NCBI RefSeq assembly: GCF_039830145.1
Contig: NZ_CP156082.1
Coordinates: 1,444,001-1,508,000, forward strand
Reading direction: 5' to 3'
Origin: Croceibacterium sp. TMG7-5b_MA50
GTDB lineage: Bacteria > Pseudomonadota > Alphaproteobacteria > Sphingomonadales > Sphingomonadaceae
Length of the DNA: 64,000 bases
Every line of letters begins with the position of its first letter. Position 1 is the stretch's first letter. A program made the translations under genes and the position numbers. Below the pieces are notes generated by a model that did not search any database, had not been told where the DNA came from, and was given only the letters and a program-made list of their open reading frames with translations. Shown piece after piece: positions 1 through 8,034 of this stretch.

Positions 1-1
1 T

Positions 2-1192
2 GACGGCTTCACCAATATCGGGACGTATGTCGGTGGGAACGAGAACACGGCTGCGCTGGGCTGGAGCGGGTGCGTGGAAAACGACCAGACCGTACGCGAC
101 ATCAGCGCCGCTGCGACCGTCATGGAGGCGAACGCCTATGACATCGATCGGTATCTGCCGGGCGAGAGGGATGCGCGCCCGGGTATCCGCCCGTACCACT
201 ACATGCCGCTGACCACCACGCAAAGCAGGAAGGCACCGGGCGAGAACACCTCAAAGAGTGGTGCGTGGGCGACAAGCGCGCGCAAGCCCGATCATTACTG
301 GGCGGCCCACCAGAACAACAATACGAGCGACGGTAGACGTAATAATCTGTACCGTCTTGACGCCGGCGGTAACGCCAGTTTGGCTGAGATCCTGGCCAAC
401 AAACCGGCGTACCGACAATATTTCCACGACTTCTACATTGGCCTCAACTACGATCGATCGAGCGACAGCGATGACGTTATCGTCCGGGCTGACAATGGCG
501 GCTATTTCGAGCCTGGATCGGTTGCCGACTACAAGGTGGTTTATTCGCGCATCCCGCGCCTGAACGTCACCACCGACTGGGACAAGCCGAATGCCCATTA
601 TGGCTCCCCCCTGCGGTCGGGCACCAACCTCAGGATGCCGACGCCCAACTGGCAATGTCCAAGCCCGGCGCTGGAGCTGGCCTATGACCAGCCGCGATCG
701 ACCTACGACGACTACATCAAGTATGACAACTACCCGCTGATGCCCGCGAGCGGCACGCTGCATCACATCGGCATGCTGTGGGGCTATCGCCTGCTGACGC
801 GTGACGACGTGTTCAAGCGCGAAAACCCCACTCCGTCCGAGAGGCCGCTCCGCGCGCTGGTGTTCATGACTGACGGCGACACCCAGGCGAGCAGCGACAA
901 TTCATGGTATGGCGCCTATGGCGCGCTGCGCGAGAAGCGCATCACCAACGCCACGGACACCGGCACCTTCAAGGTGCAGGTCATGAACCGCTTCGCCAAG
1001 GTGTGCGAGAACGCCAAGCGCGACGGGATCGCCGTGTACATCGTCTCGCTGCTGCCCGCGCCTGGGGACACGCAGAGCGTCTTCCGCACCTGTGCGGGCG
1101 CCAACTACCTGGAAACCAGCACGCAGAGCGAGATCCAGAACGCCTTCCGCCAAATCGCGGTCGATCTGGTCGACCTGCACCTGACGCAATGA
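2..1192 (+). CDS. TadG-like / von Willebrand factor A domain protein (5' end outside window)
   Basis: The reading frame is already open at base 2, so the N-terminus lies outside the window. What remains is about 396 residues ending in a vWA-type half-domain: a hydrophobic strand followed by FMTDGDTQ (bases about 862-885), a helix, then VYIVSLLPAP and a C-terminal helix with the pattern of TadG-like proteins. The expected N-terminal membrane anchor and the DxSxS metal-site motif are not visible because of the truncation. The next two genes are TadE-like pseudopilins, the first overlapping it as ATGA, so a role as the large minor component of a Tad (Flp-type) pilus or surface-assembly system is inferred. 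The family call is fairly sure; the exact role is not. Confidence 0.75.
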   Translation, partial: DGFTNIGTYVGGNENTAALGWSGCVENDQTVRDISAAATVMEANAYDIDRYLPGERDARPGIRPYHYMPLTTTQSRKAPGENTSKSGAWATSARKPDHYWAAHQNNNTSDGRRNNLYRLDAGGNASLAEILANKPAYRQYFHDFYIGLNYDRSSDSDDVIVRADNGGYFEPGSVADYKVVYSRIPRLNVTTDWDKPNAHYGSPLRSGTNLRMPTPNWQCPSPALELAYDQPRSTYDDYIKYDNYPLMPASGTLHHIGMLWGYRLLTRDDVFKRENPTPSERPLRALVFMTDGDTQASSDNSWYGAYGALREKRITNATDTGTFKVQVMNRFAKVCENAKRDGIAVYIVSLLPAPGDTQSVFRTCAGANYLETSTQSEIQNAFRQIAVDLVDLHLTQ

Positions 1193-1770
1193 TCGCGCGC
1201 CGCCGCCTGTCTCACCTGCTTCGCGCGCGTGAGGGCGTGGCTGCCGCCGAGTTCGCCATGTTGGCGCCGGCAATGTTCCTGCTGCTGATGGGCACGGTCG
1301 AGGCGGCGCATTTCCTGATGGTGCAGACCACGCTGGAAGGTGCGGTGTCGCGCGCCGCGCGCGAGAACGCCGTGGCGTTGACCATGGGCGATGACGAGCG
1401 CGACACCGCCATGCGCGCCCGCATTGCCGACATCATGGGCACCTTCAAGGTGGCTGACGGTCAGAGGCTGGAGATCGACACCCGGGTCTATGGGAACTTC
1501 GCCTCCGCCCGGACCGAGCCGTTCGACGATGCGGACGGGAACGGTCAGTATGACGAGGGCGAGTTCTTCCAGGATGGCAACGGCAACGGTATCCGTGACG
1601 TGGAGGTACGCAAGGCTGGCAAGATGGGCGAAGTAGGCGATGTCGTCGCATACAGCGTGACCTACCCCGTCGATCCCGTCTTTGCCTTCCTGACCCCGGT
1701 CTTCGGCGGACCGCTGCGCATGACCAGCAGCACGGTTGTCCGCAACGAACCTGAGAAGTCCGTCCTGTGA
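1189..1770 (+). CDS. TadE-like pseudopilin with calcium-loop-like motifs
   Basis: 193 residues. A short basic N-terminus is followed by the TadE signature (GVAAAEFAMLAPA, residues 16-28) leading into one transmembrane helix, then a periplasmic domain. TadE proteins are minor pseudopilins of Tad pili. Residues 114-125 (DADGNGQYDEGE) match the 12-residue EF-hand loop spacing D-x-D-x-N-G-x5-E, and residues 129-140 begin DGNGNGIRD, a second loop of similar type, so calcium binding is plausible but unproven. The ATG overlaps the upstream stop as ATGA, and the next gene overlaps this stop as GTGA, so the three genes are translationally coupled. Confidence 0.8.
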   Translation: MIARRRLSHLLRAREGVAAAEFAMLAPAMFLLLMGTVEAAHFLMVQTTLEGAVSRAARENAVALTMGDDERDTAMRARIADIMGTFKVADGQRLEIDTRVYGNFASARTEPFDDADGNGQYDEGEFFQDGNGNGIRDVEVRKAGKMGEVGDVVAYSVTYPVDPVFAFLTPVFGGPLRMTSSTVVRNEPEKSVL

Positions 1771-2438
1771 CGGCGCTCACCGTACCCGGTCCGATTGGAA
1801 GGGGGCGCGCACTGCTGCGTTGCCGCCGCGGCGTTTCGGCGGTGGAGTTCGCGTTGGCGCTGCCGCTGTTCCTGGCGCTGATGGGCGCGGGAATCGAGCT
1901 GTCGTTCGTGATGGTCACGGCGGTCAAGGTTCAGCGGCTGGCGACCATGACCGCCGACCTGGTGGCGCGCGACGGCTCGTCCGATCACCGCCTGACCGAG
2001 GCGCAGGTTTACGACATCTTCGCCTCCATGAACCTGTCGGCGGAGCCGCTGGACGTGCGCCAGAACGGCCGGGTCATCATCACCGCCGTGCTGGGGGAAG
2101 ATGGCGACGGCGATGGAGTGGCGGAGGTGAACCGGATCAAGTGGCAACGGTTCGACGGCGGGCTGATCCCGACCCGTTCCCAGATCGGCTGCTGGAGCGA
2201 GAGCACCGTCGCCGCCGGCATCGGCCGGCAGTTGAACCCGGCGGAACCGTTGTTCCATGCGCAGGTGAGCTACGATTACGAACCCGTGTTCAGCTCCACC
2301 CTGGTGAAGTGGCTGAACGTGCCGCAAACCATCACCCGCACCGCCACATTCCGTGGACGCGGGGCAAGCTATCATCCGGTGATGGCCGTTGCCGGCTTTG
2401 AACCTAAGACCGACTGCGATTCACCCACGGGGCTGTGA
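1767..2438 (+). CDS. TadE/TadG-like pseudopilin
   Basis: 223 residues with a GTG start overlapping the upstream stop (GTGA). The N-terminus is basic (RCRRG), followed by VSAVEFALALPLF and a transmembrane helix, the conserved TadE-type anchor. The soluble part contains DGDGDGVAE (residues 112-120), another DxDxDG metal-loop-like stretch. It is the last gene of the Tad-like cluster, followed by the ssrA gene on the other strand. I infer a minor pilin or assembly component. It cannot be assigned to tadE or tadF specifically. Confidence 0.78.
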   Translation: MTALTVPGPIGRGRALLRCRRGVSAVEFALALPLFLALMGAGIELSFVMVTAVKVQRLATMTADLVARDGSSDHRLTEAQVYDIFASMNLSAEPLDVRQNGRVIITAVLGEDGDGDGVAEVNRIKWQRFDGGLIPTRSQIGCWSESTVAAGIGRQLNPAEPLFHAQVSYDYEPVFSSTLVKWLNVPQTITRTATFRGRGASYHPVMAVAGFEPKTDCDSPTGL

Positions 2439-2479
2439 TCCACACCGGTGGTGCGATCCAGCGATGGCACGCGGGCGGG

Positions 2480-2815
2480 CTGCACCCGCATGAGGTGGGA
2501 AGGTGGAGGGACTTCTGTTGCCCGGCGCCCTCCGTGCCGCTGGTGTCCCTTCTGTTGCCCGGTGGGTCCAACCGCGCTTTAGCTTTGTAAGATCAGGCCG
2601 TTAGGCCGTCAGATTACGCAGCGATTGCGAGTGCTTCGTTGTCGTTGGCACTTGTGTGTTTTGAGCCTTATGCGGGTTACTCAGCCCGAGCGAAAACGAT
2701 GTCTTTCAACACACGTCGATCCTGGTTCGGCCCCGTCATCAACAGCAGTCGCCTGCCGGTGGTGGTGGAGCCGCCGGGTACTGCCCCCGGGTCCGCTGTG
2801 CCTATTGCACACCAC
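2480..2815 (-). ncRNA. ssrA: Transfer-messenger RNA, circularly permuted two-piece type
   Basis: Read on the minus strand. The acceptor piece comes first: a T-arm CCGGG/GGCAGTA/CCCGG, then CGGCTCC and ACCA ending at 2763. After a spacer the coding piece starts at 2734 with GGGGCCG. GGGGCCG pairs over 7 bp with CGGCTCC and contains a G-U at the third pair, the alanyl-tRNA synthetase identity element. The tag frame at 2649-2614 reads ANDNEALAIAA then TAA. This order is the known permuted tmRNA of alphaproteobacteria, which is processed into two RNAs and rescues stalled ribosomes with SmpB. The outer ends are estimates; the tag and acceptor stem are read directly. Confidence 0.92.
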
Positions 2816-2817
2816 AA

Positions 2818-2847
2818 TTTATCGCCATAGCCGACCGAAGCCGGCAA
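2818..2847 (-). promoter_or_regulatory. Possible ssrA promoter
   Basis: On the minus strand TTGCCG (2847-2842) and GATAAA (2823-2818) are separated by 18 bases, a sigma-70-like spacing. They would start transcription just ahead of the acceptor piece. This is a pattern match only. Confidence 0.4.
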
Positions 2848-2864
2848 CGACCCATATAGTGCGT

Positions 2865-3365
2865 TCAGATGAATTGTGAAGTGGGCGGCACATCGGGACC
2901 CTGCCGCTCCTTCAGCTCGGCCAGGATTTCCTTCAGCACGTCGAGTTGCGGATCGGTCGGCACGTCGGGCACGGCCGCGGTATCTTCCGCCGCCTTCTGC
3001 TTGGCCTGCACCTCGTCCAGCACCCGGTTGACGGTCTTGATCAGCAGAAAAAGCGCAAAGGCGACGATCAGGAAATTGATCAGCTGGGTGACGAAATCGC
3101 CATAGCCCAGCATCGCGACGCCCGCCGCCTTCAGATCGGCGTAGGAGGTGCGGTCGCCCGCGTAATCTGCCGGGATCTCTCCCAACAGGACAAAGAAGTT
3201 GGAGAAATCGACATCGCCGAACACCCAGCCGATCAGCGGCATGATGATGCTTTCAGTGAGCGATGTGACGATCCGCCCGAAGGCCGCGCCGATGATGACG
3301 CCGACGGCGAGGTCGAGCACGTTGCCCCGTGCGACGAACTTCTTGAATTCTCCGAACACCGCCAT
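2865..3365 (-). CDS. mscL: Large-conductance mechanosensitive channel MscL
   Basis: 166 residues from the ATG at 3365, which has GGGGGCAGGGC just upstream; an upstream in-frame start at 3392 is possible but less likely. The start MAVFGEFKKFVARGN followed by VLDLAVGVIIGAAFG is the amphipathic N-helix and pore-lining TM1 of MscL. TM2 is around FLIVAFALFLLIKTVN, and the C-terminal helix is charged. MscL is a homopentameric inner-membrane channel that opens under hypo-osmotic shock. The periplasmic loop is long, and the C-terminal region is longer than in E. coli. The gene stands alone between ssrA and lemA. Confidence 0.95.
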   Translation of the reverse strand: MAVFGEFKKFVARGNVLDLAVGVIIGAAFGRIVTSLTESIIMPLIGWVFGDVDFSNFFVLLGEIPADYAGDRTSYADLKAAGVAMLGYGDFVTQLINFLIVAFALFLLIKTVNRVLDEVQAKQKAAEDTAAVPDVPTDPQLDVLKEILAELKERQGPDVPPTSQFI

Positions 3366-3512
3366 GCCCTGCCCCCAAGCTGTCACTGACATAGCTTAAC
3401 CCGCAGTCCTGTCTGTTGGCAACCGGACGCTTGAACGGTGGCGGACGTGTGCTATCTGCATAACACAGTTTGTGCCGGCGATGGGCCGGCGATGGCGAGA
3501 GAGACACAACGC

Positions 3513-4193
3513 ATGATTCGCTCCAACCCCTTCCGCTTCGTGGTCGTGGCGCTGGCCGCGCTGAGCCTCGCCGCCTGCGGCATCAACTCGGTCCCGACCA
3601 AGGAGGAGGCGGTGAACGCGCAGTGGGCCAATGTGCAGAGCGCGTATCAGCGCCGTGCGGACCTGATCCCCAACCTCGTCAGCACAGTGCGCGCGGCGGC
3701 AGGATCGGAGAACCAGATCCTCGACAACGTGACCTCTGCCCGCGCCCGCGCGACCAGCATCAATATCACGACGGAGGATCTGTCGAACCCGGCGGAGTTC
3801 CAGCGTTTCCAGGACGCGCAGAACCAATTGACGCAGGCGATGGGTCAGCTGCGCACCGTGGTGGAGGCCTATCCCCAATTGCAGAGCCAGGGTCGCTTCG
3901 CCGACCTGATGACCGCGATCGAGGGATCGGAGAACCAGATCAACGTGGAACGCATCCGCTACAACGAGGCGGTGCAGGACTATAACACGGAGATCCGCAC
4001 CTTCCCGAGCGTGATCGGCGCCAAGCTGGTCCACGGGGCGCAGGCGAAGGTGCCGTTCCAGGCGAGCGCCGGCGCGCAGGATGCGCCCGACGTCGATTTC
4101 GGCGATGCGTTCGAAGGCGGCGCGCAGACCGGGACGCCGGCCAATGACAATGCCGGGCAGCAGCCCCGGCAGCCGGCGGCGGCTGCGAACTGA
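3513..4193 (+). CDS. lemA: LemA family lipoprotein
   Basis: 226 residues from the ATG at 3513, preceded by GAGAGA. In-frame ATGs further upstream would put a long extension before the signal sequence and were not chosen. The signal peptide ends in a lipobox (SLAAC), so the product is probably lipid-anchored. The body has the LemA pattern: NAQWANVQSAYQRRADLIPNLV, then long alpha-helical stretches and YNEAVQDYN near the C-terminus. LemA proteins are often encoded with TPM-domain proteins, as here. The molecular role of the family is unsettled, though envelope maintenance has been proposed. The C-terminal tail is low complexity and rich in Gln, Pro and Ala. Confidence 0.9.
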   Translation: MIRSNPFRFVVVALAALSLAACGINSVPTKEEAVNAQWANVQSAYQRRADLIPNLVSTVRAAAGSENQILDNVTSARARATSINITTEDLSNPAEFQRFQDAQNQLTQAMGQLRTVVEAYPQLQSQGRFADLMTAIEGSENQINVERIRYNEAVQDYNTEIRTFPSVIGAKLVHGAQAKVPFQASAGAQDAPDVDFGDAFEGGAQTGTPANDNAGQQPRQPAAAAN

Positions 4194-4204
4194 GCGCAAT
4201 TCCG

Positions 4205-5047
4205 GTGACCTTGCTCCGCTGGCTGCTGACGCTGCTGGCCCTCACCGCCGGCACCATGGCCGCCGCGCAGGATTACCCCGCGCGGCCGGCCGGGCCGGTG
4301 CTGGATCAGGCCAACATCCTGCCCCCGCAGCAGGAGGCGACGCTGGATGCGCGGCTGCGCGAATACAATGCCCGCACCGGCCGTGCGGTGGTCGTTGCCA
4401 CCGTGACCTCTCTGGGCGGAGAGCCCATCGAGACCTATGCCCCCGACCTGTTCCAGACCTGGGGCATCGGCGGCGAGAAGCGTGACCAGGGCTTGCTGCT
4501 GCTGGTCGCGCCGACCGAGCGCAAGGTGCGGATCGAGGTCGGGTACGGCCTGACGCCTTATGTCACCGATATCCTGTCCGGCCGTATCATCCGGGACACG
4601 ATCACCCCTGCCTTTCGCGCCGGCAACTTCCCCGGCGGGATCGAGGCTGGCGTAAGCGCGCTGCTGACCCAGCTCGACCGAACGCCCGAAGATGCCGCGG
4701 CCATCGCGGAAGCGGCCGCTGCGGCTGAACGGGACGGGCGGCGCGGCCGCAGCGGTGCCTCGATCGCCACCATCGGCGGTGCAGTGTTCTGGGGTGCGCT
4801 GATCCTAGGGTTCATGCTGATGTTCGGCCGCAAGGGGCGGCGCGGCGGACGCCGTCGTCATCGCCGTTACGGCGCCGGTGACGCGGTGGGTGACGTGCTG
4901 CTGTGGAGCGCGGTCAGCAGCATGATGAACAATTCGGGCGGCGGTGGCTGGGGCGGCGGCGATGGCGGCTTCGGCGGCGGCGGTGGTGGCTTCGGTGGGT
5001 TCGGCGGCGGCATGTCCGGCGGCGGCGGCGCTTCGGGGAGCTGGTGA
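4205..5047 (+). CDS. TPM domain protein (YgcG family), membrane anchored
   Basis: 280 residues from a GTG 11 bp after lemA. A signal peptide ends near AAAQD. The TPM domain follows (about residues 30-150: LDQANILPP, GRAVVVATVTSL, GLLLLVAP, VRIEVGYGL). A transmembrane helix (about residues 190-210) comes next, then a basic stretch and a Gly-rich tail ending GGGGASGSW, typical of YgcG-like proteins. The family is often called TPM_phosphatase from a plant homologue, but enzymatic activity in bacteria is not established. The gene sits between lemA and a second TPM gene and overlaps the latter by one base, so the three probably act together at the inner membrane. Confidence 0.88.
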   Translation: MTLLRWLLTLLALTAGTMAAAQDYPARPAGPVLDQANILPPQQEATLDARLREYNARTGRAVVVATVTSLGGEPIETYAPDLFQTWGIGGEKRDQGLLLLVAPTERKVRIEVGYGLTPYVTDILSGRIIRDTITPAFRAGNFPGGIEAGVSALLTQLDRTPEDAAAIAEAAAAAERDGRRGRSGASIATIGGAVFWGALILGFMLMFGRKGRRGGRRRHRRYGAGDAVGDVLLWSAVSSMMNNSGGGGWGGGDGGFGGGGGGFGGFGGGMSGGGGASGSW

Positions 5048-5721
5048 TGGCTTATCTCACCCCTGAGGAGCACACCCGCGTCAGCGCCGCGGTCGCCGCG
5101 GCGGAGGCGCATACCAGCGGCGAGATCGTGACGATCGTCGCCGACCGGTCTGACGGCTATACCGACGTGGCGCTCGCCTGGGCGGCGCTGATCGCCTTCG
5201 CCGTGCTGGCGCTGCTGCCGTTCATCGCCGCGCCGGCGCTGGATGCGCTGGCGATCTTCCACGGCGGCTGGAACGTCGCGTGGGAGGCACCCGGCATCTT
5301 CGCCGCCGCGGCAGCGATCGGAATCGTGAGCTTTCTGATCGCGCTGGGTGTGCAAGCCTGGTTCCCGCTGCGCATGGCTCTGGTGCCCGGTTCGATCCGC
5401 ACCGACCGGGCGGAAGATCGCGCGATCCAGCTGTTCAAGGTGGGCGCGGAGCGGCGCACGACGGGGCGTACGGGCGTCCTCATCTACCTGTCGATGCAGG
5501 AGCATCGGGCGGAGATCGTGGCGGACGAGGCGATCAACGCGCTCGTTCCGCCGGACACCTGGGGCGCGGCGATGTCCGCCCTGCTCGCGCCGATGAAGGA
5601 CGGGCGCATCGCCGATGGCATGGTGGCGGGCGTGGAGCAGGTCGGCGCGGTGCTGGCGCAGCACTTCCCGCGCGCAGACGACGACCGCAACGAACTGCCC
5701 GACCGGCTGATCGAGCTGTGA
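5047..5721 (+). CDS. Second TPM domain protein with internal membrane segments
   Basis: 224 residues with an ATG overlapping the previous stop (TGATG). The TPM-like half at the N-terminus (EEHTRVSAAVAAAE, then TSGEIVTIVADRSD) is followed by two transmembrane segments (about residues 37-60 and 80-105). A C-terminal half then continues the TPM fold (RAIQLFKVGAERRTTGRTGVLIYLS). The split domain is characteristic of the shorter TPM proteins found after LemA and YgcG-like genes. It is probably an inner-membrane partner of the previous gene product. The Nudix gene overlaps its end as GTGA. Confidence 0.82.
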   Translation: MAYLTPEEHTRVSAAVAAAEAHTSGEIVTIVADRSDGYTDVALAWAALIAFAVLALLPFIAAPALDALAIFHGGWNVAWEAPGIFAAAAAIGIVSFLIALGVQAWFPLRMALVPGSIRTDRAEDRAIQLFKVGAERRTTGRTGVLIYLSMQEHRAEIVADEAINALVPPDTWGAAMSALLAPMKDGRIADGMVAGVEQVGAVLAQHFPRADDDRNELPDRLIEL

Positions 5722-6275
5722 CCCGCCGCCTGCCGCCCGATGCCGATGCGCCGGAGGAGATCGTCTGGCGTGGCAAATTCGTGGAGGCGAAGCGCCGTGG
5801 GCGCTGGGAATATGCCGGAAGGCCGAGCAACATCCGCGCGGCGGTGATCCTGGCGCTGGATGGCGATCACGTGATCCTGGTCGAACAATACCGGGTGCCG
5901 TCCGGCCGCTACTGCCTGGAACTGCCCGCCGGGCTGATCGGTGACGAAGCCGGGCTGGAAGGCGAGGACGCGCTCGCCAGTGCCCGGCGCGAACTGGAGG
6001 AGGAGACCGGCTACCGCGCAACCGACTGGCAGGTGCTGGGCGAGTTCATGTCCAGCCCCGGCATGCTGAGCGAAGGCTTCACGCTGGTGCGGGCCACCGG
6101 CCTGACGCGGGTGGGCGATGGCGGCGGCACCGACAGCGAGGACATCGTAGTCCATCGCGTACCGCTGGCGCGCATCCACGACGTCGTGGCCGAGCACCGC
6201 GCCAAAGGTCACGGGCTCGACGTCAAGCTGCTGCTGCTGCTGGGCGGCGGGTGGCTGACCGCCAGCCCCGCTTAG
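5718..6275 (+). CDS. Nudix hydrolase, ADP-ribose pyrophosphatase-like
   Basis: 185 residues starting at a GTG within GTGA, coupled to the TPM gene. The Nudix box is present as ALASARRELEEETGY with the REx2EE core, preceded by LELPAGLIGDE, which matches NDP-sugar/ADP-ribose pyrophosphatases. Such enzymes use Mg2+ and cleave a nucleoside diphosphate linked to another moiety; ADP-ribose is the likely substrate by similarity. The gene converges on the oxygenase gene and shares four bases with it (6272-6275). Substrate assignment is inference. Confidence 0.88.
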   Translation: MTRRLPPDADAPEEIVWRGKFVEAKRRGRWEYAGRPSNIRAAVILALDGDHVILVEQYRVPSGRYCLELPAGLIGDEAGLEGEDALASARRELEEETGYRATDWQVLGEFMSSPGMLSEGFTLVRATGLTRVGDGGGTDSEDIVVHRVPLARIHDVVAEHRAKGHGLDVKLLLLLGGGWLTASPA

Positions 6276-7204
6276 GCCAGCTTGATTTCCCGCAGGCGCT
6301 GCTTGAGGTAGTCGTCGGCCGTGATCGGCTCCTCGGCATTCGCCCCGCCGCGATCGATCTGGCCCGGGTCGATCAGGAAATCCGGCCGAAAATGCAGGAA
6401 GAACGGCATCGAATAACGCGGGCGGGCAGCGGCCGGCCCTGTGGGGTTGACCACGCGGTGAGTGGTCGACGGCAACTGGCCGGCGGTTAGCCGTTGCAGC
6501 ATGTCGCCGATATTCACCACCAGCGCACCTGGCGGCGGCGCGACATTGAGCCATTCGCCCGAGCGGGTCAGCAGTTCGAGGCCCGCCTCCTCTGCGCCCA
6601 GCAGCAAAGTGATGGTGTTGATATCCTCGTGCGGGGCGGCGCGCACCGCCCCCTCGGCCTCGGGCGGCACCGGCGGGTAGTGCAACAGGCGCAGCACCGA
6701 ATTGCCGTTATCCACCGTGGGATCGAACCAGTGTTCGGGCAGGCCCAGATGCAGCGCGATGGCTGACAGGATGCGCGCTCCCACCAGTTCGAAACGGGCA
6801 TACAGCTCCAGGAAGGTCGGGCGAAAGTCGGGCAGCACCTCGTCCGGCCAGATGTTGGGCGCCATGAACGCGGCCAACGGGTCGCCGGCGGGCAGTTCCC
6901 GGCCGACATGCCAGAATTCCTTCAGGTCCCGGACAGTGGCGCCCTTGGCCTGTTCGATCCCGAACGGGGTGTAGCCGCGCGCGCCGCCCTGCCCAGCCTG
7001 GTGCCACTCGCGCTTCTGCTCCTCCGGCAGCGCGAACAGGGCCTTCGCCTGCGCTTGCGCGCGGGCGATCAGGTCGGCGGGGATGCCGTGGTCGGCGACG
7101 ATGGCGAAGCCGTATTGCTCGAACGACTGGCCAAGATCGGCGGCAAGCTCCGCCGCCGGGCGGGTGAGCGAAGTTGTGGCGATGGTGGACGTGGGGGTTG
7201 TCAT
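6272..7204 (-). CDS. 2-oxoglutarate/Fe(II)-dependent oxygenase, isopenicillin-N-synthase-like
   Basis: 310 residues from the ATG at 7204. A longer in-frame extension upstream is low-complexity and was not used. The N-terminal DIOX_N part (FEQYGFAIVADHGIP) is followed by the catalytic jelly roll with the Fe ligands H-x-D in APHEDINTITLLL, a distal His in STTHRVVNP, and R-x-S in PRYSMPFFLH for 2-oxoglutarate binding. Bacterial members oxidise varied small molecules. Nothing in the neighbourhood indicates the substrate. It is transcribed against the oxidase cluster that starts at 7291. Confidence 0.88.
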   Translation of the reverse strand: MTTPTSTIATTSLTRPAAELAADLGQSFEQYGFAIVADHGIPADLIARAQAQAKALFALPEEQKREWHQAGQGGARGYTPFGIEQAKGATVRDLKEFWHVGRELPAGDPLAAFMAPNIWPDEVLPDFRPTFLELYARFELVGARILSAIALHLGLPEHWFDPTVDNGNSVLRLLHYPPVPPEAEGAVRAAPHEDINTITLLLGAEEAGLELLTRSGEWLNVAPPPGALVVNIGDMLQRLTAGQLPSTTHRVVNPTGPAAARPRYSMPFFLHFRPDFLIDPGQIDRGGANAEEPITADDYLKQRLREIKLA

Positions 7205-7290
7205 GGCGCAAGGTCCTACTCCGCTTTGGCGCGTGGCGGAACCCTCGCCGCCGGTGGTCGTATGCAGGGGATGAAGCAGGTGGGGCGGAC

Positions 7291-8034
7291 GTGACCGGGG
7301 CAGGCCAGTGGATACCCTATTGCGGGGCGGCCCCGCTGCCTGCCGAATGGCTGGCGCGGTGGAATTTCGATCCCGTGCTGCTCCTGGCGCTTGCCGCGCT
7401 TTCCTTCGGTTGGTGGCGCTGGCGCGATGCCGCGTGCAGCGGGCGGGCGGCGGCAACGGCACTCGGCATCGTGTTGATACTGTTCGTCAGCCCGTTCTGC
7501 GCGCTCGGCTCGGCATTGTTCGCGGCGCGTGTCGTGCATCACGTCGTATTGGCAACCGCGCTGGCGGCTGCGCTGGGTTCCGCGACGGGGCTGCACACCT
7601 GCCGCCTGCCCGGGTCGCTGCCGGTGCTGACCGCGATCCAGGTCCTGTGTTTCTGGGCGTGGCATGCGCCGCCACTCTATGCCGCGGCGTTGAGCCATGA
7701 TGCGATCTTCTGGGCCATGCAGGTCAGCATCACCGGCACTGCCGCCTTGTGGTGGGCGCGGGTACGGCAGGGGAGCGCGGCCGCGGCTGTCACCTCTCTG
7801 CTGGCGACAATGATGCTGATGGGTGTGCTCGGCGCGCTGATCACCTTCGCCGGACGGGCGCTGTACGCGCCGCACTGGCTGTCGACGCAAGGCTGGGGAC
7901 TGTCACCACTGGGGGATCAGCAACTCGCCGGCATCCTCATGTGGGCACCGGCCAGCGCGATCTACCTGCTGGCGGCCATGGCGATCCTGTACCGGGCCTT
8001 GCGCCGCGACGCGACGGAGCGCGCCGCGGCATGA
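7291..8034 (+). CDS. ctaG: CtaG-like cytochrome c oxidase assembly factor (caa3 type)
   Basis: 247 residues from the GTG at 7291, preceded by GGGGCGG. The frame is open further upstream but the extension has no family similarity that I can recognise. There are about six to seven transmembrane helices, and conserved His-containing segments ARVVHHVVL and WAWHAPPLY match the Caa3_CtaG family. It opens a cluster with cytochrome b561, cytochromes c and CoxB/CoxA-C and overlaps the b561 gene as ATGA. The family is linked to CuB or metal delivery for caa3 oxidases; that role is by homology. Confidence 0.85.
   Translation: MTGAGQWIPYCGAAPLPAEWLARWNFDPVLLLALAALSFGWWRWRDAACSGRAAATALGIVLILFVSPFCALGSALFAARVVHHVVLATALAAALGSATGLHTCRLPGSLPVLTAIQVLCFWAWHAPPLYAAALSHDAIFWAMQVSITGTAALWWARVRQGSAAAAVTSLLATMMLMGVLGALITFAGRALYAPHWLSTQGWGLSPLGDQQLAGILMWAPASAIYLLAAMAILYRALRRDATERAAA

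Noticed and set aside
2625-2879. A plus-strand open frame in the gap before mscL.
   Set aside because: It lies over the ssrA gene on the other strand and is explained by that RNA.
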